The notes: generated from the sequence alone by a model not told the origin. DNA of 56,213 nt from Nocardia alni (GCF_019038435.1 NZ_JAGPOX010000055.1:1-56213), one strand, 5' to 3'; shown: positions 34,589 to 43,016, numbered from the stretch's first letter. Made by a program: numbers and translations.

Positions 34589-34747
34589 TCAGCCGAGCGG
34601 GTACTGGCCGGGCGGGAAGGAGGCGCCGAGGCCCCCGCCGCCGCTCGAGCCGAGGCCCATCAGATCGCCGACCATATCCGCGAGGGACTGGCCCAGTGCC
34701 ATGACATCCCATCCGATCATGCTGAGGAAGTCCCATGCGCCGTACAT
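34589..34747 (-). CDS. 52-residue amphipathic peptide, PorA/PorH-like candidate (paralogue 2)
   Basis: ATG at 34747 preceded by AAGGAGG five bases upstream, one of the strongest ribosome binding sites in the window. Begins MYGAWDFLSMIGWDVM, has a helix QSLADMVGDLMGLG, then SSGGGGLGASFPPGQ and the same YPLG end as its neighbour 78 bp downstream. The ADMVGDLMGLG segment recalls the end of corynebacterial PorA (ADLIGLLG). Four Met, two Trp, three Asp and no Lys, Arg or Cys: acidic and amphipathic. Possible mycomembrane channel subunit, toxin or surfactant peptide; none proven. Confidence 0.75.
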   Translation of the reverse strand: MYGAWDFLSMIGWDVMALGQSLADMVGDLMGLGSSGGGGLGASFPPGQYPLG

Positions 34748-34918
34748 TCGCTCCTCCTTGCCCCGCAGATCGTGCTGTCACCTCCACGATGACACATGCA
34801 GGGGCCGTGAGATGCTCGAATTACATTTCGTACCAATAGGTCTCGTTGATTTGTCCGATTTGCACCGAGATTGCCAGAGGTAATGCGGGCGGCGGCTGAC
34901 CATCGGCAGCCCCGCTCG

Positions 34919-36295
34919 TCAGAACAACACGTGCGGGTTCAGCAGCCCGGCCGGGTCGAGCGCGGTGCGGATGTCCCGCATGACGTCGATGTCGACGGGC
35001 GAGCGGCTCAACTCGATCCAGCGCGCCTTCGCCCGGCCGATGCCGTGTTCGGCGCTGATACTGCCGTCGTAGCGGGTCACGAGATCGAAGACGAACTCGG
35101 TGACGCGCTCCTGCGACGCGGCGGGCACGTCCAGCAGATTCACATGGACGTTGCCGTCCGCGACGTGGCCGAAGCAGATGACGCGAAGCTGCGGGAATCG
35201 GTCGCTCAGGCCGGCGGTCAGGTCATCGATGAAGCGCCCGATCGAACGGTGTGGAGTGGACAGGTCCAGTTTCACCACGGGTGTGCGCGAGGACGCGGCT
35301 ACCGCCTCGGTATGGGCTTCTCGATACCGCCACAACTTGTCGGCCGGGCCCGAGGCGATCGTCGCGTCCAGCACCAGCGATCCGGCGTCGTCCAAGACAC
35401 CCAGTAGTCGTGACTCGATGTCGCCCGGGCCCGACACCTCGACCAGGAGGTAAAACGGCGCGGCGTGGGTGAACGGGCGTCCGGTGGCGGTGTGCCGGGC
35501 CACCAGATCGACCCCGGCCGCCGTCATCAACTCGGCGGCTTCCAGCACGAGGCCGGTTCTCGATGCAGCGCCGAGCAGTGTCAGCGCGTCGTCGACGCGA
35601 TCGATGCCGACCAGCGCGACCTGCGTCGCGTCGCCGGGAATCACGAGCTTCATCAACACCTTGGTCAACACCGCCAGGGTGCCCTCGGCGCCGGTCAGCA
35701 GTCCCGGCAGGTCGTAGCCGACGTTGTCCTTGGTCAGCTGTTTCCAGCGGGTCAGCACCCGCCCGTCGGCCAGCACCGCCTCGACGCCGAGCACTTGGGC
35801 ACGGGTGTTGCCGTATCTGATCATCCGGACGCCCCCGGCGTTGGTCGAGACTATGCCGCCGAGGGTCGCCGTATCGCGCGACGCGAGATCGATCCCGAAA
35901 TCCAGCCCATGGTCGCGGGCGGCCCGCTGTGCCTGTGCCACAGTGACTCCCGCGCCGGCGGCCAGGGTGCGCGCGACCGGATCCACCTCGGTCACCTCGC
36001 TCAGCCGGCGCAGGCTCAGGACCAGTTCCCCGTCCATCGGCACGGACCCGCCGACGAGCCCGGTGTTGCCGCCCTGCGGGACCACCGGCAGGCGGTGACG
36101 GGTACACGCGGCCAGCACCGCGGCCACCTCACTCGTGGACCCGGGCCGCACCACCGCCGCGGCGTGACCGTGCCAGCGGCCGGTCCAATCGGTCTCGTAC
36201 CCTGCCACCAGGTCGGGGTCTGTCAGTACATGCGCGGGTCCGACGATGTCGGCGAGCGCCGCGAGCGCGGCGGTGTGGCGCTGTGCGGTAGTCAC
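34919..36295 (-). CDS. FAD-linked 2-hydroxy-acid oxidase (GlcD / D-lactate dehydrogenase type)
   Basis: 458 residues, VAO/PCMH fold. FAD segment AAVVRPGSTSEVAAVLAACT and VVPQGGNTGLVGGSVP near 50-80; C-terminal GHVADGNVHVNLL and ISAEHGIGRAKARWIELS carry the substrate and metal histidines. Members oxidise D-lactate, glycolate or D-2-hydroxyglutarate. GTG start overlapping the stop of a 28-codon ORF (GTGA). No glcE/glcF subunits are adjacent, so a single-subunit D-2-hydroxyacid dehydrogenase is most likely. Confidence 0.87.
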   Translation of the reverse strand: MTTAQRHTAALAALADIVGPAHVLTDPDLVAGYETDWTGRWHGHAAAVVRPGSTSEVAAVLAACTRHRLPVVPQGGNTGLVGGSVPMDGELVLSLRRLSEVTEVDPVARTLAAGAGVTVAQAQRAARDHGLDFGIDLASRDTATLGGIVSTNAGGVRMIRYGNTRAQVLGVEAVLADGRVLTRWKQLTKDNVGYDLPGLLTGAEGTLAVLTKVLMKLVIPGDATQVALVGIDRVDDALTLLGAASRTGLVLEAAELMTAAGVDLVARHTATGRPFTHAAPFYLLVEVSGPGDIESRLLGVLDDAGSLVLDATIASGPADKLWRYREAHTEAVAASSRTPVVKLDLSTPHRSIGRFIDDLTAGLSDRFPQLRVICFGHVADGNVHVNLLDVPAASQERVTEFVFDLVTRYDGSISAEHGIGRAKARWIELSRSPVDIDVMRDIRTALDPAGLLNPHVLF

Positions 36296-36378
36296 CGAAC
36301 ACCGCCGTGAGCGCCTGTGACCTGTTCGTCCGGTGCCGTGGTGATGCCGTCGACCACCAGGCTGTCGTAGTGCGTCAC
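36292..36378 (-). CDS. 28-residue micro-ORF coupled to the FAD oxidase
   Basis: GTG start at 36378 with AGGAGGT eight bases upstream and a TGA that overlaps the oxidase GTG. Product begins MTHYDSLVVDGITTAPDEQ and ends GAHGGVR. It may be a leader that couples translation of the oxidase, a short peptide substrate, or the remnant of an aldehyde dehydrogenase N terminus, which often starts in a similar way. The ribosome binding site is better than that of most neighbours. Confidence 0.5.
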   Translation of the reverse strand: MTHYDSLVVDGITTAPDEQVTGAHGGVR

Positions 36379-36513
36379 GCTGGTTGACCTCCTACGGTGC
36401 GCGGGTGACCATGGCCGGGCGCTAGCAATCGTTCGACCCTCGCTATCAACAGTGCTTGCTGCCGGTTCTGTCGGCAAATCAAGGTGCTGGAGCCTCGTTG
36501 CCACCCCTGGTTA

Positions 36514-36547
36514 TGAATGGGCTTGCATGGGCGTGCATAATCATTTG
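36514..36547 (+). promoter_or_regulatory. argG promoter with two tandem ARG boxes
   Basis: Box 1 TGAAT-GGGC-TTGCA (36514-36527), box 2 TGCAT-AATC-ATTTG (36534-36547); start-to-start distance 20 bp, the same as at argC. CATAAT (36536-36541) is the -10, ATGAAT (36513-36518) the -35 with a 17-bp spacer. The leader to the argG ATG is then about 100 bases. Confidence 0.65.
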
Positions 36548-36647
36548 TATACGGCTCGGGATGAGCGAGAGCACCGCGAACATCCCCGTTGCGGCATACC
36601 GGCGTCAGGCGGGCAACGAACTTACCAAGGACCCAAGGAGCTACACC

Positions 36648-37847
36648 ATGACCGATCGCGTCGTACTCGCCTACTCCGGCGGGCTGGACACCTCTGTCGC
36701 CATCAGCTGGATCGGCAAGGAGACCGGGGCCGAGGTCGTCGCCGTCGCGATCGACCTGGGGCAGGGCGGCGAGGACATGAACGTCGTGCGCCAGCGCGCG
36801 CTGGACTGCGGCGCGGTCGAGGCGGTCGTGGTCGATGCCCGAGACGAGTTCGCCGACGACTACTGCCTGCCCACCGTCCAGGCCAACGCCCTCTACCAGG
36901 GCGAATATCCGCTGGTGTCGGCGATCAGCCGGCCGTTGATCGTCAAGCACCTGGTCGAGGCCGCCAAGTTCCACGGCGCGAGCACCGTCGCGCACGGCTG
37001 CACCGGCAAGGGCAACGACCAGGTCCGATTCGAGGTCGGCATCGGCGCGTTGGCTCCCGATCTGACCGTCATCGCCCCGGTCCGTGACTACGCCTGGACC
37101 CGGGAGAAGGCCATCGCCTTCGCCGAGCAGAACTCGCTGCCGATCAACGTCACCAAGAAGTCGCCGTTCTCCATCGACCAGAACGTGTGGGGCCGCGCGG
37201 TGGAGACGGGCTTCCTCGAGGATCTGTGGAACGCGCCCACCAAGGACGTGTACGACTACACCGTCGACCCGACCGTCAACTTCGAGGCTCCCGACGAGCT
37301 GATCATCACCTTCGCCAAGGGCGTCCCGGTCGCCATCGACGGCCGCGAGGTCACCGTGCTCGAGGCGATCACCGAGATGAACCGTCGTGCGGGCCGTCAG
37401 GGCGTCGGCCGCCTGGACATGGTCGAGGACCGTCTCGTCGGCATCAAGAGCCGCGAGATCTACGAGGCCCCCGGCGCGATCGCGCTGATCACCGCGCACC
37501 AGGCGCTGGAGAACGTCACCCTGGAACGTGAGCTGGGTCGCTACAAGCGGCAGGTCGAGCAGCGCTGGGCCGAGCTGGCCTATGACGGCCTGTGGTACTC
37601 CCCGCTCAAGCGGGCCCTGGACGCGTTCGTGCAGGACACCCAGGAGCACGTGTCCGGCGATATCCGCCTGGTGCTGCACGGCGGCAACGTCGTGGTCAAC
37701 GGCCGCCGCAGCGAGCAGTCCCTGTACGACTTCAACCTGGCCACCTACGACGAGGGCGACTCGTTCGACCAGTCGCTGGCCAAGGGCTTCGTGCAGATCC
37801 ACGGACTGTCCTCGAAGGTCGCCGCGCGCAGGGATCTCAGCAAGTAG
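36648..37847 (+). CDS. argG: argininosuccinate synthase
   Basis: 399 residues from the ATG at 36648 preceded by AAGGAG; the frame stays open upstream but those codons cross the promoter. PP-loop ATP motif S10-GGLDTS, HGCTGKGNDQVRFE near 118 and the type 1 pattern QGVGRLDMVEDRLVGIKSREIYE are intact. Joins citrulline and aspartate using ATP. Separated from argR by about 24 kb and from argH by a methyltransferase gene, and has its own ARG-box promoter. Confidence 0.96.
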   Translation: MTDRVVLAYSGGLDTSVAISWIGKETGAEVVAVAIDLGQGGEDMNVVRQRALDCGAVEAVVVDARDEFADDYCLPTVQANALYQGEYPLVSAISRPLIVKHLVEAAKFHGASTVAHGCTGKGNDQVRFEVGIGALAPDLTVIAPVRDYAWTREKAIAFAEQNSLPINVTKKSPFSIDQNVWGRAVETGFLEDLWNAPTKDVYDYTVDPTVNFEAPDELIITFAKGVPVAIDGREVTVLEAITEMNRRAGRQGVGRLDMVEDRLVGIKSREIYEAPGAIALITAHQALENVTLERELGRYKRQVEQRWAELAYDGLWYSPLKRALDAFVQDTQEHVSGDIRLVLHGGNVVVNGRRSEQSLYDFNLATYDEGDSFDQSLAKGFVQIHGLSSKVAARRDLSK

Positions 37848-37946
37848 TGGTCGGCTCGCGTCGGGGCCCTGCAAGGGCTCGGGCGCGCTGTCGGCAAACA
37901 GGAGTAGCCTGCGCAGCACCTGGTCACGTTGCTATTGGAGGTGCTC

Positions 37947-38843
37947 GTGCGGACTGACAACGACAGCTGGGATATCACCGAGAGCGTGGGCGTGACGGCC
38001 GTGGGCGTCGCGGCCGCGCGGGCGGTCGAGAGCGCTCGTCCGGACGCCCTGTTCCATGACCCCTACGCGGCCAAGCTGGTCGAGGCGGTCGGCGACGGGT
38101 GGAGCCGCATCATGCGCGGCGAGGTGCAGATCGATCCCGAGCGCAACCGCCTGTACGGCCCGATGGGCGGGATGATGACGGCCCGCACGTTGTACTTCGA
38201 CGAGTATTTCCGTGCGGCGGTGGCCGATGGTATCCGGCAGGTGGTGATCCTCGCGTCGGGTCTGGACGCCCGGGCATATCGGCTCGAATGGCCTGCCGGC
38301 ACGGTGGTTTTCGAGCTGGATCAGCCGAAGGTGCTGGAGTTCAAGGCCGGTGCGCTCGCCGATGACACCCCGGCCGCCGAGCGGCGCACGATCGCCATCG
38401 ACCTGCGCCAGGATTGGCCGGCCGCGTTGCGCGAGAACGGTTTCGATCCGTCGCGGCCGACAGCGTGGCTGGCCGAGGGGCTGCTGCGCTATCTCCCGCA
38501 CGACGCACAGGATCGGTTGTGCGAGAACATCGTCGAACTCAGTGCACCGGGCAGCCGAGTCGCGCTGAATATCGGCATGGGCGAGCGGCAGATGAACTCG
38601 GAATCACGCGAGGCCCGGGCGAAGGCGTTGGCGGAGGCCGGAATCCGGCTCGACGTGGAGAACCTTTTCTATTCGTCCGAGGGCCGCACCGATCCCCGGG
38701 GCTGGTTCGCCGAACGCGGGTGGACGGTCTCGAGCGGTGACGCCGCGAATATTCTGACCGAGCACGGCCGTGAGGTGTCCGAGACGGCCCATACGGATTT
38801 CGACCGGATGGTCCTGATGACCGCCATACGACAAGGAGACTGA
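37947..38843 (+). CDS. SAM-dependent methyltransferase (leucine carboxyl MT-like, actinobacterial family)
   Basis: 298 residues from GTG at 37947 with GGAGGT four bases before it. The start MRTDNDSWDITESVGVTAVGVAAARA is typical of the many mycobacterial and nocardial paralogues of this family (putative SAM-dependent methyltransferases, PF04072). SAM segment VVILASGLDARAYRLEWPAGTVVFELDQP near 95-120; WLAEGLLRYLP near 180. Substrate unknown in almost all members. Its stop overlaps the argH start (TGATG), so it is translationally coupled to an arginine gene. Confidence 0.87.
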   Translation: MRTDNDSWDITESVGVTAVGVAAARAVESARPDALFHDPYAAKLVEAVGDGWSRIMRGEVQIDPERNRLYGPMGGMMTARTLYFDEYFRAAVADGIRQVVILASGLDARAYRLEWPAGTVVFELDQPKVLEFKAGALADDTPAAERRTIAIDLRQDWPAALRENGFDPSRPTAWLAEGLLRYLPHDAQDRLCENIVELSAPGSRVALNIGMGERQMNSESREARAKALAEAGIRLDVENLFYSSEGRTDPRGWFAERGWTVSSGDAANILTEHGREVSETAHTDFDRMVLMTAIRQGD

Positions 38844-40264
38844 TGAATCAGGGCGGCAGCACCAACGAAGGAGCGCTCTGGGGCGGGCGGTTCGCCGACG
38901 GCCCGGCCGCGGCGATGGCCGCGCTGAGCAAGTCGACGCACTTCGACTGGGCGCTGGCGCCCTACGACGTTCGCGCGTCCAAGGCGCACGCGCGAGTGCT
39001 GCACAAGGCCGGGCTGCTGTCGGCCGAGGATCTCGACAGCATGCTTTCCGGGCTGGATCGGCTTGCCGCCGACGTGGATTCGGGCGCGTTCACCCCCGCC
39101 GATTCCGATGAGGACGTGCACGGCGCGCTGGAACGCGGGCTGATCGAACGCGTCGGCGTGGAACTGGGCGGGCGACTGCGCGCCGGGCGCTCCCGCAACG
39201 ACCAGGTGGCCACGCTGTTTCGAATGTGGTTGCGCGATGCGGCGCGCCGGGTCGCGGCGGGCGTGCTGGACGTGGTGGACGCGCTCGCCGCACAAGCCGC
39301 CGCGCACCCCGACGCGGTCATGCCCGGCAAGACCCACCTGCAGGCCGCGCAGCCGGTGCTGCTCGCGCATCACCTGCTCGCCCACGCCCATCCGCTGCTG
39401 CGCGACATCGATCGGCTGCGCGACTTCGATAAACGCGCCGCGATCTCCCCGTACGGCTCGGGCGCGCTCGCGGGCTCCTCGCTCGGCCTGGACCCCGAGG
39501 CGATCGCCGCCGACCTGGATTTCGATGCGGCCGCCGCGAATTCGATCGACGCCACCTCCTCCCGTGACTTCGCCGCCGAGGCCGCCTTCGTCTTCGCCAT
39601 GATCGCGGTGGACCTGTCTCGCATGGCCGAGGAGGTGATCCTGTGGAGCACACCGGAATTCGGCTACATCACCCTGGCCGACGCCTGGTCCACCGGCTCC
39701 TCGATCATGCCGCAGAAGAAGAACCCCGACGTCTCCGAGCTGACCCGAGGCAAAGCGGGCCGCCTGATCGGTAACCTCACCGGCCTGCTGGCAACCCTGA
39801 AGGCCCAGCCGCTGGCATACAACCGGGACCTCCAGGAAGACAAAGAACCACTGTTCGATTCGGTGGCCCAGCTGGAACTGCTGCTCCCCGCCATCGCGGG
39901 TCTCGTGTCGACTCTGACGTTCCACACCGACCGCATGGCCGAGCTCGCCCCCGCAGGTTTCACCCTGGCCACCGACATCGCCGAATGGCTTGTCCGCCAG
40001 GGCGTCCCATTCCGGGTAGCCCACGAAGCAGCCGGCGCCTGTGTCCGCACCGCAGAATCCCGCAACGTCGGCCTGGACGAACTCACCGACGCCGAATTCG
40101 CGGCCGTAGACCCGGCCCTGACCCCGAAGGTCCGCGAGGTCCTGACAGTCGAGGGTTCCATCGCCTCCCGCAACGCCCGCGGCGGCACCGCCGGAGTCCA
40201 GGTCGCCAAACAGTTGGACGAGGTCCGCCAATCCATCCTGTCCGCCCGCGCCAGGCTCGGCTGA
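38843..40264 (+). CDS. argH: argininosuccinate lyase
   Basis: 473 residues. Fumarase-superfamily signature GSSIMPQKKNPD with the catalytic serine near residue 286; RSRNDQVAT near 120 and GKTHLQAAQPVLLAHHLLAHA near 155 complete the active site. Releases arginine and fumarate. AAGGAG six bases before the ATG. Confidence 0.96.
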   Translation: MNQGGSTNEGALWGGRFADGPAAAMAALSKSTHFDWALAPYDVRASKAHARVLHKAGLLSAEDLDSMLSGLDRLAADVDSGAFTPADSDEDVHGALERGLIERVGVELGGRLRAGRSRNDQVATLFRMWLRDAARRVAAGVLDVVDALAAQAAAHPDAVMPGKTHLQAAQPVLLAHHLLAHAHPLLRDIDRLRDFDKRAAISPYGSGALAGSSLGLDPEAIAADLDFDAAAANSIDATSSRDFAAEAAFVFAMIAVDLSRMAEEVILWSTPEFGYITLADAWSTGSSIMPQKKNPDVSELTRGKAGRLIGNLTGLLATLKAQPLAYNRDLQEDKEPLFDSVAQLELLLPAIAGLVSTLTFHTDRMAELAPAGFTLATDIAEWLVRQGVPFRVAHEAAGACVRTAESRNVGLDELTDAEFAAVDPALTPKVREVLTVEGSIASRNARGGTAGVQVAKQLDEVRQSILSARARLG

Positions 40265-40284
40265 TTTTACCAATACTGATTTCC

Positions 40285-40584
40285 ATGGACGAACGTAGTA
40301 GCTGGGCCGAGATGCGCGCGGAGGTCATGGGACGTCCCGGGGCCGCTGCGGTGTACGAGGCGGCTCGAATCCGGTTCGAGCTCGGAGAAGCGGTTCGCGC
40401 GCTGCGCGAAGAATCCGGATGGACTCAGTCCGAACTGGCCGATCGCGCTGGGTTGAAGCAGCCGGCCGTCGCCCGCCTCGAGGCTGGTGGCACGATGCCG
40501 ACGATTCCTATGTTGGAGCGGATTGCGGAGGCGTTCCAGATGCGGCTGACTGTGGAATTTCAGCCGCTGTCCAAGGCTGGGTAG
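40285..40584 (+). CDS. XRE-family helix-turn-helix protein
   Basis: 99 residues. HTH at about 42-65: GWTQSELADRAGLKQPAVARLE, followed by TIPMLERIAEAFQMRLTVEF. N-terminal helix MDERSSWAEMRAEVMGRPGA. Resembles the HigA/XRE antitoxin-like regulators, but no toxin-sized gene is adjacent on either side, so a solitary regulator is more likely. Only 20 bp after argH and without a clear ribosome binding site. Confidence 0.8.
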   Translation: MDERSSWAEMRAEVMGRPGAAAVYEAARIRFELGEAVRALREESGWTQSELADRAGLKQPAVARLEAGGTMPTIPMLERIAEAFQMRLTVEFQPLSKAG

Positions 40585-40687
40585 GCCCCCGATCCGGAAC
40601 GGCAGGCAGGACCGTCACGGCTGTGCGGTGGCCACGCCGATGACTGGGGCTTTACGGCCTTCGTCGGGTGCCGGATATCCTGCGGCA

Positions 40688-41011
40688 ATGGCTTTTCTGC
40701 TGCTCGCGCTTGCGATCGTGTCGGAGGTTTCGGCGACGGTGTCGTTGAAGCTGTCCGAGGGGTTCAGCAAGGTGACGCCTTCGATTGTGGTGGTTGTCGG
40801 GTATTTGGCGGCGTTCTTCTTTTTGTCGGCGACGTTGAAGCGGGGGATGGCGCTGGGGGTGGCCTACGGGGTGTGGGCGGCTATCGGGGTGGCGGCGGTG
40901 GCGGTGATCGGGGCGTTGTTTTTGGGGGAGGGGCTGACGTTGGTTCAGGTCGGTGGGATCGTGTTGGTGATTCTCGGCGTGTTGGCGCTCGAGCTCGGGG
41001 CAGCGCGGTGA
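40688..41011 (+). CDS. small multidrug resistance (SMR) efflux protein
   Basis: 107 residues from ATG at 40688. Four helices; the proton- and drug-binding Glu is E13 in LAIVSEVSATVSLKLSEGF. Helix 3 GVAYGVWAAIGVAAVAVIGALFLGE and the final helix VGGIVLVILGVLALELG match EmrE/Mmr. Exports cationic compounds as a dimer. The frame extends 20 codons upstream, but that part is not conserved. Family order is clear; ligand unknown. Confidence 0.88.
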   Translation: MAFLLLALAIVSEVSATVSLKLSEGFSKVTPSIVVVVGYLAAFFFLSATLKRGMALGVAYGVWAAIGVAAVAVIGALFLGEGLTLVQVGGIVLVILGVLALELGAAR

Positions 41012-41060
41012 CCAGTCACCGTGTCGCTGATCTTCGGCGATTCGGACCCGGGGGTGAGCA

Positions 41061-41072
41061 GTGAACGTTAAC
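41061..41072. promoter_or_regulatory. candidate LacI-type operator before the second sugar importer
   Basis: GTGAACGTTAAC is an almost perfect palindrome with the central AACGTT common in LacI-family sites; it is 57 bp before the ATPase ATG. A GTTAACATCG / CGATGTTGAC inverted repeat surrounds it further out. No lacI gene is linked. Confidence 0.35.
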
Positions 41073-41128
41073 ATCGCAGCGGGCGGATGCATATCGGTCC
41101 GCTCGGTCGATGTTGACGGGGTGATGCC

Positions 41129-41890
41129 ATGGCTGCCGTGGTGCTCGAAGCCGATGGGCTGGTCAAACGCTACGGAGGCGTGGAGGCGTTGCGGGGGGCC
41201 AATTTTCAGGTGCGCGAGGGTGAGGTCGTCGCGCTGATCGGGGATAACGGGGCCGGGAAATCCACGCTGGTGAAGTGTCTTTCGGGCGCCGAACAGCCGG
41301 ATGGCGGGCGGATCCTGCTCGACGGCGAACCGGTGCGAATGGGCTCGCCGCTCGAGGCGCGGGGGCTCGGGGTGGAGACCGTCTATCAGGATCTGGCCGT
41401 GGCGCCGGACCTCGATCCCGCCGCGAATCTGTTCCTCGGGCGCGAGGTGCTCCGTCGTGGCATCGCGGGCAGGCTCGGCATGCTGGACCGCAAGGCCATG
41501 AAAACCCAAGCCACCGAGCACTTTCAGCGCCTGGGAGTGGTGTTGCCCCGTGCTGATGTGCCGATCGGCGCACTCTCGGGCGGCCAGCGCCAGACCGTGG
41601 CGGTGGCCCGCGCGGTGATGTGGGCGAGCCGGGTGGTGTTCATGGACGAGCCGACCGCGGCGCTGGGCGTGGTGCAGCGCGAACGGGTGCTGGAGGTCAT
41701 CGGCCGGGTCCGCGATCAGGGCATCGCGGTCGTGCTGATCAGCCACAACATGCCGGAGGTGCTGTCGGTGGCCGACCGGATCGAGGTGCTGCGGCTGGGC
41801 AGGCGGGTGGCGCGCTTCGGATCCGACGCCACCCTCGAACAACTCGTGGGTGCGATGACCGGCGCTCTGACCATCGAGGATGCGGCATGA
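41129..41890 (+). CDS. sugar ABC transporter ATP-binding protein, single domain
   Basis: 253 residues. Walker A GDNGAGKSTLV, signature LSGGQRQTVAVARAV, Walker B VVFMDEPTAALG. One nucleotide-binding domain rather than the two of RbsA; the Rhizobium fructose importer (FrcA) and related systems have this layout. Followed by permease and binding-protein genes in the same order. Short leader ORF at 41887-41964 overlaps its stop but is probably not expressed. Confidence 0.9.
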   Translation: MAAVVLEADGLVKRYGGVEALRGANFQVREGEVVALIGDNGAGKSTLVKCLSGAEQPDGGRILLDGEPVRMGSPLEARGLGVETVYQDLAVAPDLDPAANLFLGREVLRRGIAGRLGMLDRKAMKTQATEHFQRLGVVLPRADVPIGALSGGQRQTVAVARAVMWASRVVFMDEPTAALGVVQRERVLEVIGRVRDQGIAVVLISHNMPEVLSVADRIEVLRLGRRVARFGSDATLEQLVGAMTGALTIEDAA

Positions 41891-41956
41891 ATGCGCACAG
41901 CGACCAGGCAGCGGAGCGTGACCACGGACGTCCGGCCGTGCCGGAGGAGTTACCGC

Positions 41957-42994
41957 ATGAGTGAGCCGGCCGGAACTGGCGTCGAAACCGTCGGACTGCC
42001 TGAACGCACACTGTGGCAGCGCCTTTCGGGCGTGAGCACGCTCTGGATCGGCATCGTGCTCATCCTGCTGTACATCGGGTTCAGCATCTGGAAGCCCGAC
42101 GCGTTCCCGACCCGCTTCACCCTGCAGACCCTGCTGATCGAGACGTCGGTGCTGCTGGTGCTGTCGATCGGGATGACCTTCGTGATCATCACCGCGGGCA
42201 TCGATCTGTCGGTGGGCATGGTGCTGATCTTCGCGGGTGTGATCGCCTCCAAGACCATGGAGTGGCTCAGCCCGGGCGGTGACGCCACCCACGCCGGCTG
42301 GGGGATCATCGCGATCGGATTCGTGGTATCCCTTGCCGGGGGCGGACTCTGGGGCCTGATCAACGGAGTTCTGGTGGCGCGCGCGAAGATTCCGCCGCTG
42401 ATCGTCACCCTCGGCTCGTTCGGCGCGGCCCTGGGCGCGGCACAGCTGATCACCGGCGGTGTCGACACCCGGACGGTGCCCGAGAGTCTGCGCAATTCAC
42501 TGGGTTTCGGCACGCTGCTCGGCGGCATACCGGATCTGGTGCTGGTCGCGCTGGTGGTCACCCTGTTCGGCGCGTGGCTGCTGCACACCACCAGATTCGG
42601 CCGCTACACCTACGCCATCGGCTCCAGCGCCGAGGCCGCCCGTCGCTCCGGCATCGGCGTCACCCGTCATCTGGTGCTGGTGTACCTGATGACCGGATTG
42701 CTCTCCGGCCTCGCGGGTTTCATGAACCTCGCCTATTTCGGCACCACCACCATCGCCGGACACGGCACCGACAACCTCGACGCCATCGCCGGTGTCGTGA
42801 TCGGCGGCACCAGCCTGTTCGGCGGTGTGGGATCGGTCGTGGGCACCGTGATCGGAGTGTTCATCCCGTCGGTGCTGCGCAAGGGATTCGTCATCGCGGG
42901 GGTGCCGGTGTTCTGGCAGCCGATCGCGGTGAGCCTTGTCCTCGTGGCGGCCGTCTGGTTCGACCAGAACCGGCGCAAGTCCCGGGAGAAGTAA
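41957..42994 (+). CDS. sugar ABC transporter permease (RbsC/FrcC-like)
   Basis: 345 residues from ATG at 41957, with GGAGGAG seven bases upstream. About nine helices; signature FVIITAGIDLSVGMVLIFAGVIA near 75-100, VTLGSFGAALGAAQLITGGV, and YAIGSSAEAARRSGIGVTRH followed by VIGGTSLFGGVGSVVGTVIG. Partner of the ATPase upstream and lipoprotein downstream. Confidence 0.9.
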   Translation: MSEPAGTGVETVGLPERTLWQRLSGVSTLWIGIVLILLYIGFSIWKPDAFPTRFTLQTLLIETSVLLVLSIGMTFVIITAGIDLSVGMVLIFAGVIASKTMEWLSPGGDATHAGWGIIAIGFVVSLAGGGLWGLINGVLVARAKIPPLIVTLGSFGAALGAAQLITGGVDTRTVPESLRNSLGFGTLLGGIPDLVLVALVVTLFGAWLLHTTRFGRYTYAIGSSAEAARRSGIGVTRHLVLVYLMTGLLSGLAGFMNLAYFGTTTIAGHGTDNLDAIAGVVIGGTSLFGGVGSVVGTVIGVFIPSVLRKGFVIAGVPVFWQPIAVSLVLVAAVWFDQNRRKSREK

Positions 42995-43016
42995 GTAATA
43001 CAACCGAAGTAAGGAT

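Noticed and set aside
12342..36647. Genomic island with integrase and att sites between argR and argG
   Set aside because: No integrase, tRNA gene, transposase or matching flanking repeats were found.
36375..37919. 514-codon antisense frame opposite argG
   Set aside because: Mirror of the highly biased codon use of argG; no recognisable motif.
40285..40584. XRE protein as a HigBA-type antitoxin
   Set aside because: No toxin-sized gene on either side; argH and an SMR gene flank it.
41887..41964. 25-codon ORF overlapping the second ABC ATPase stop
   Set aside because: ATGA overlap only; the permease has its own strong ribosome binding site and start at 41957.
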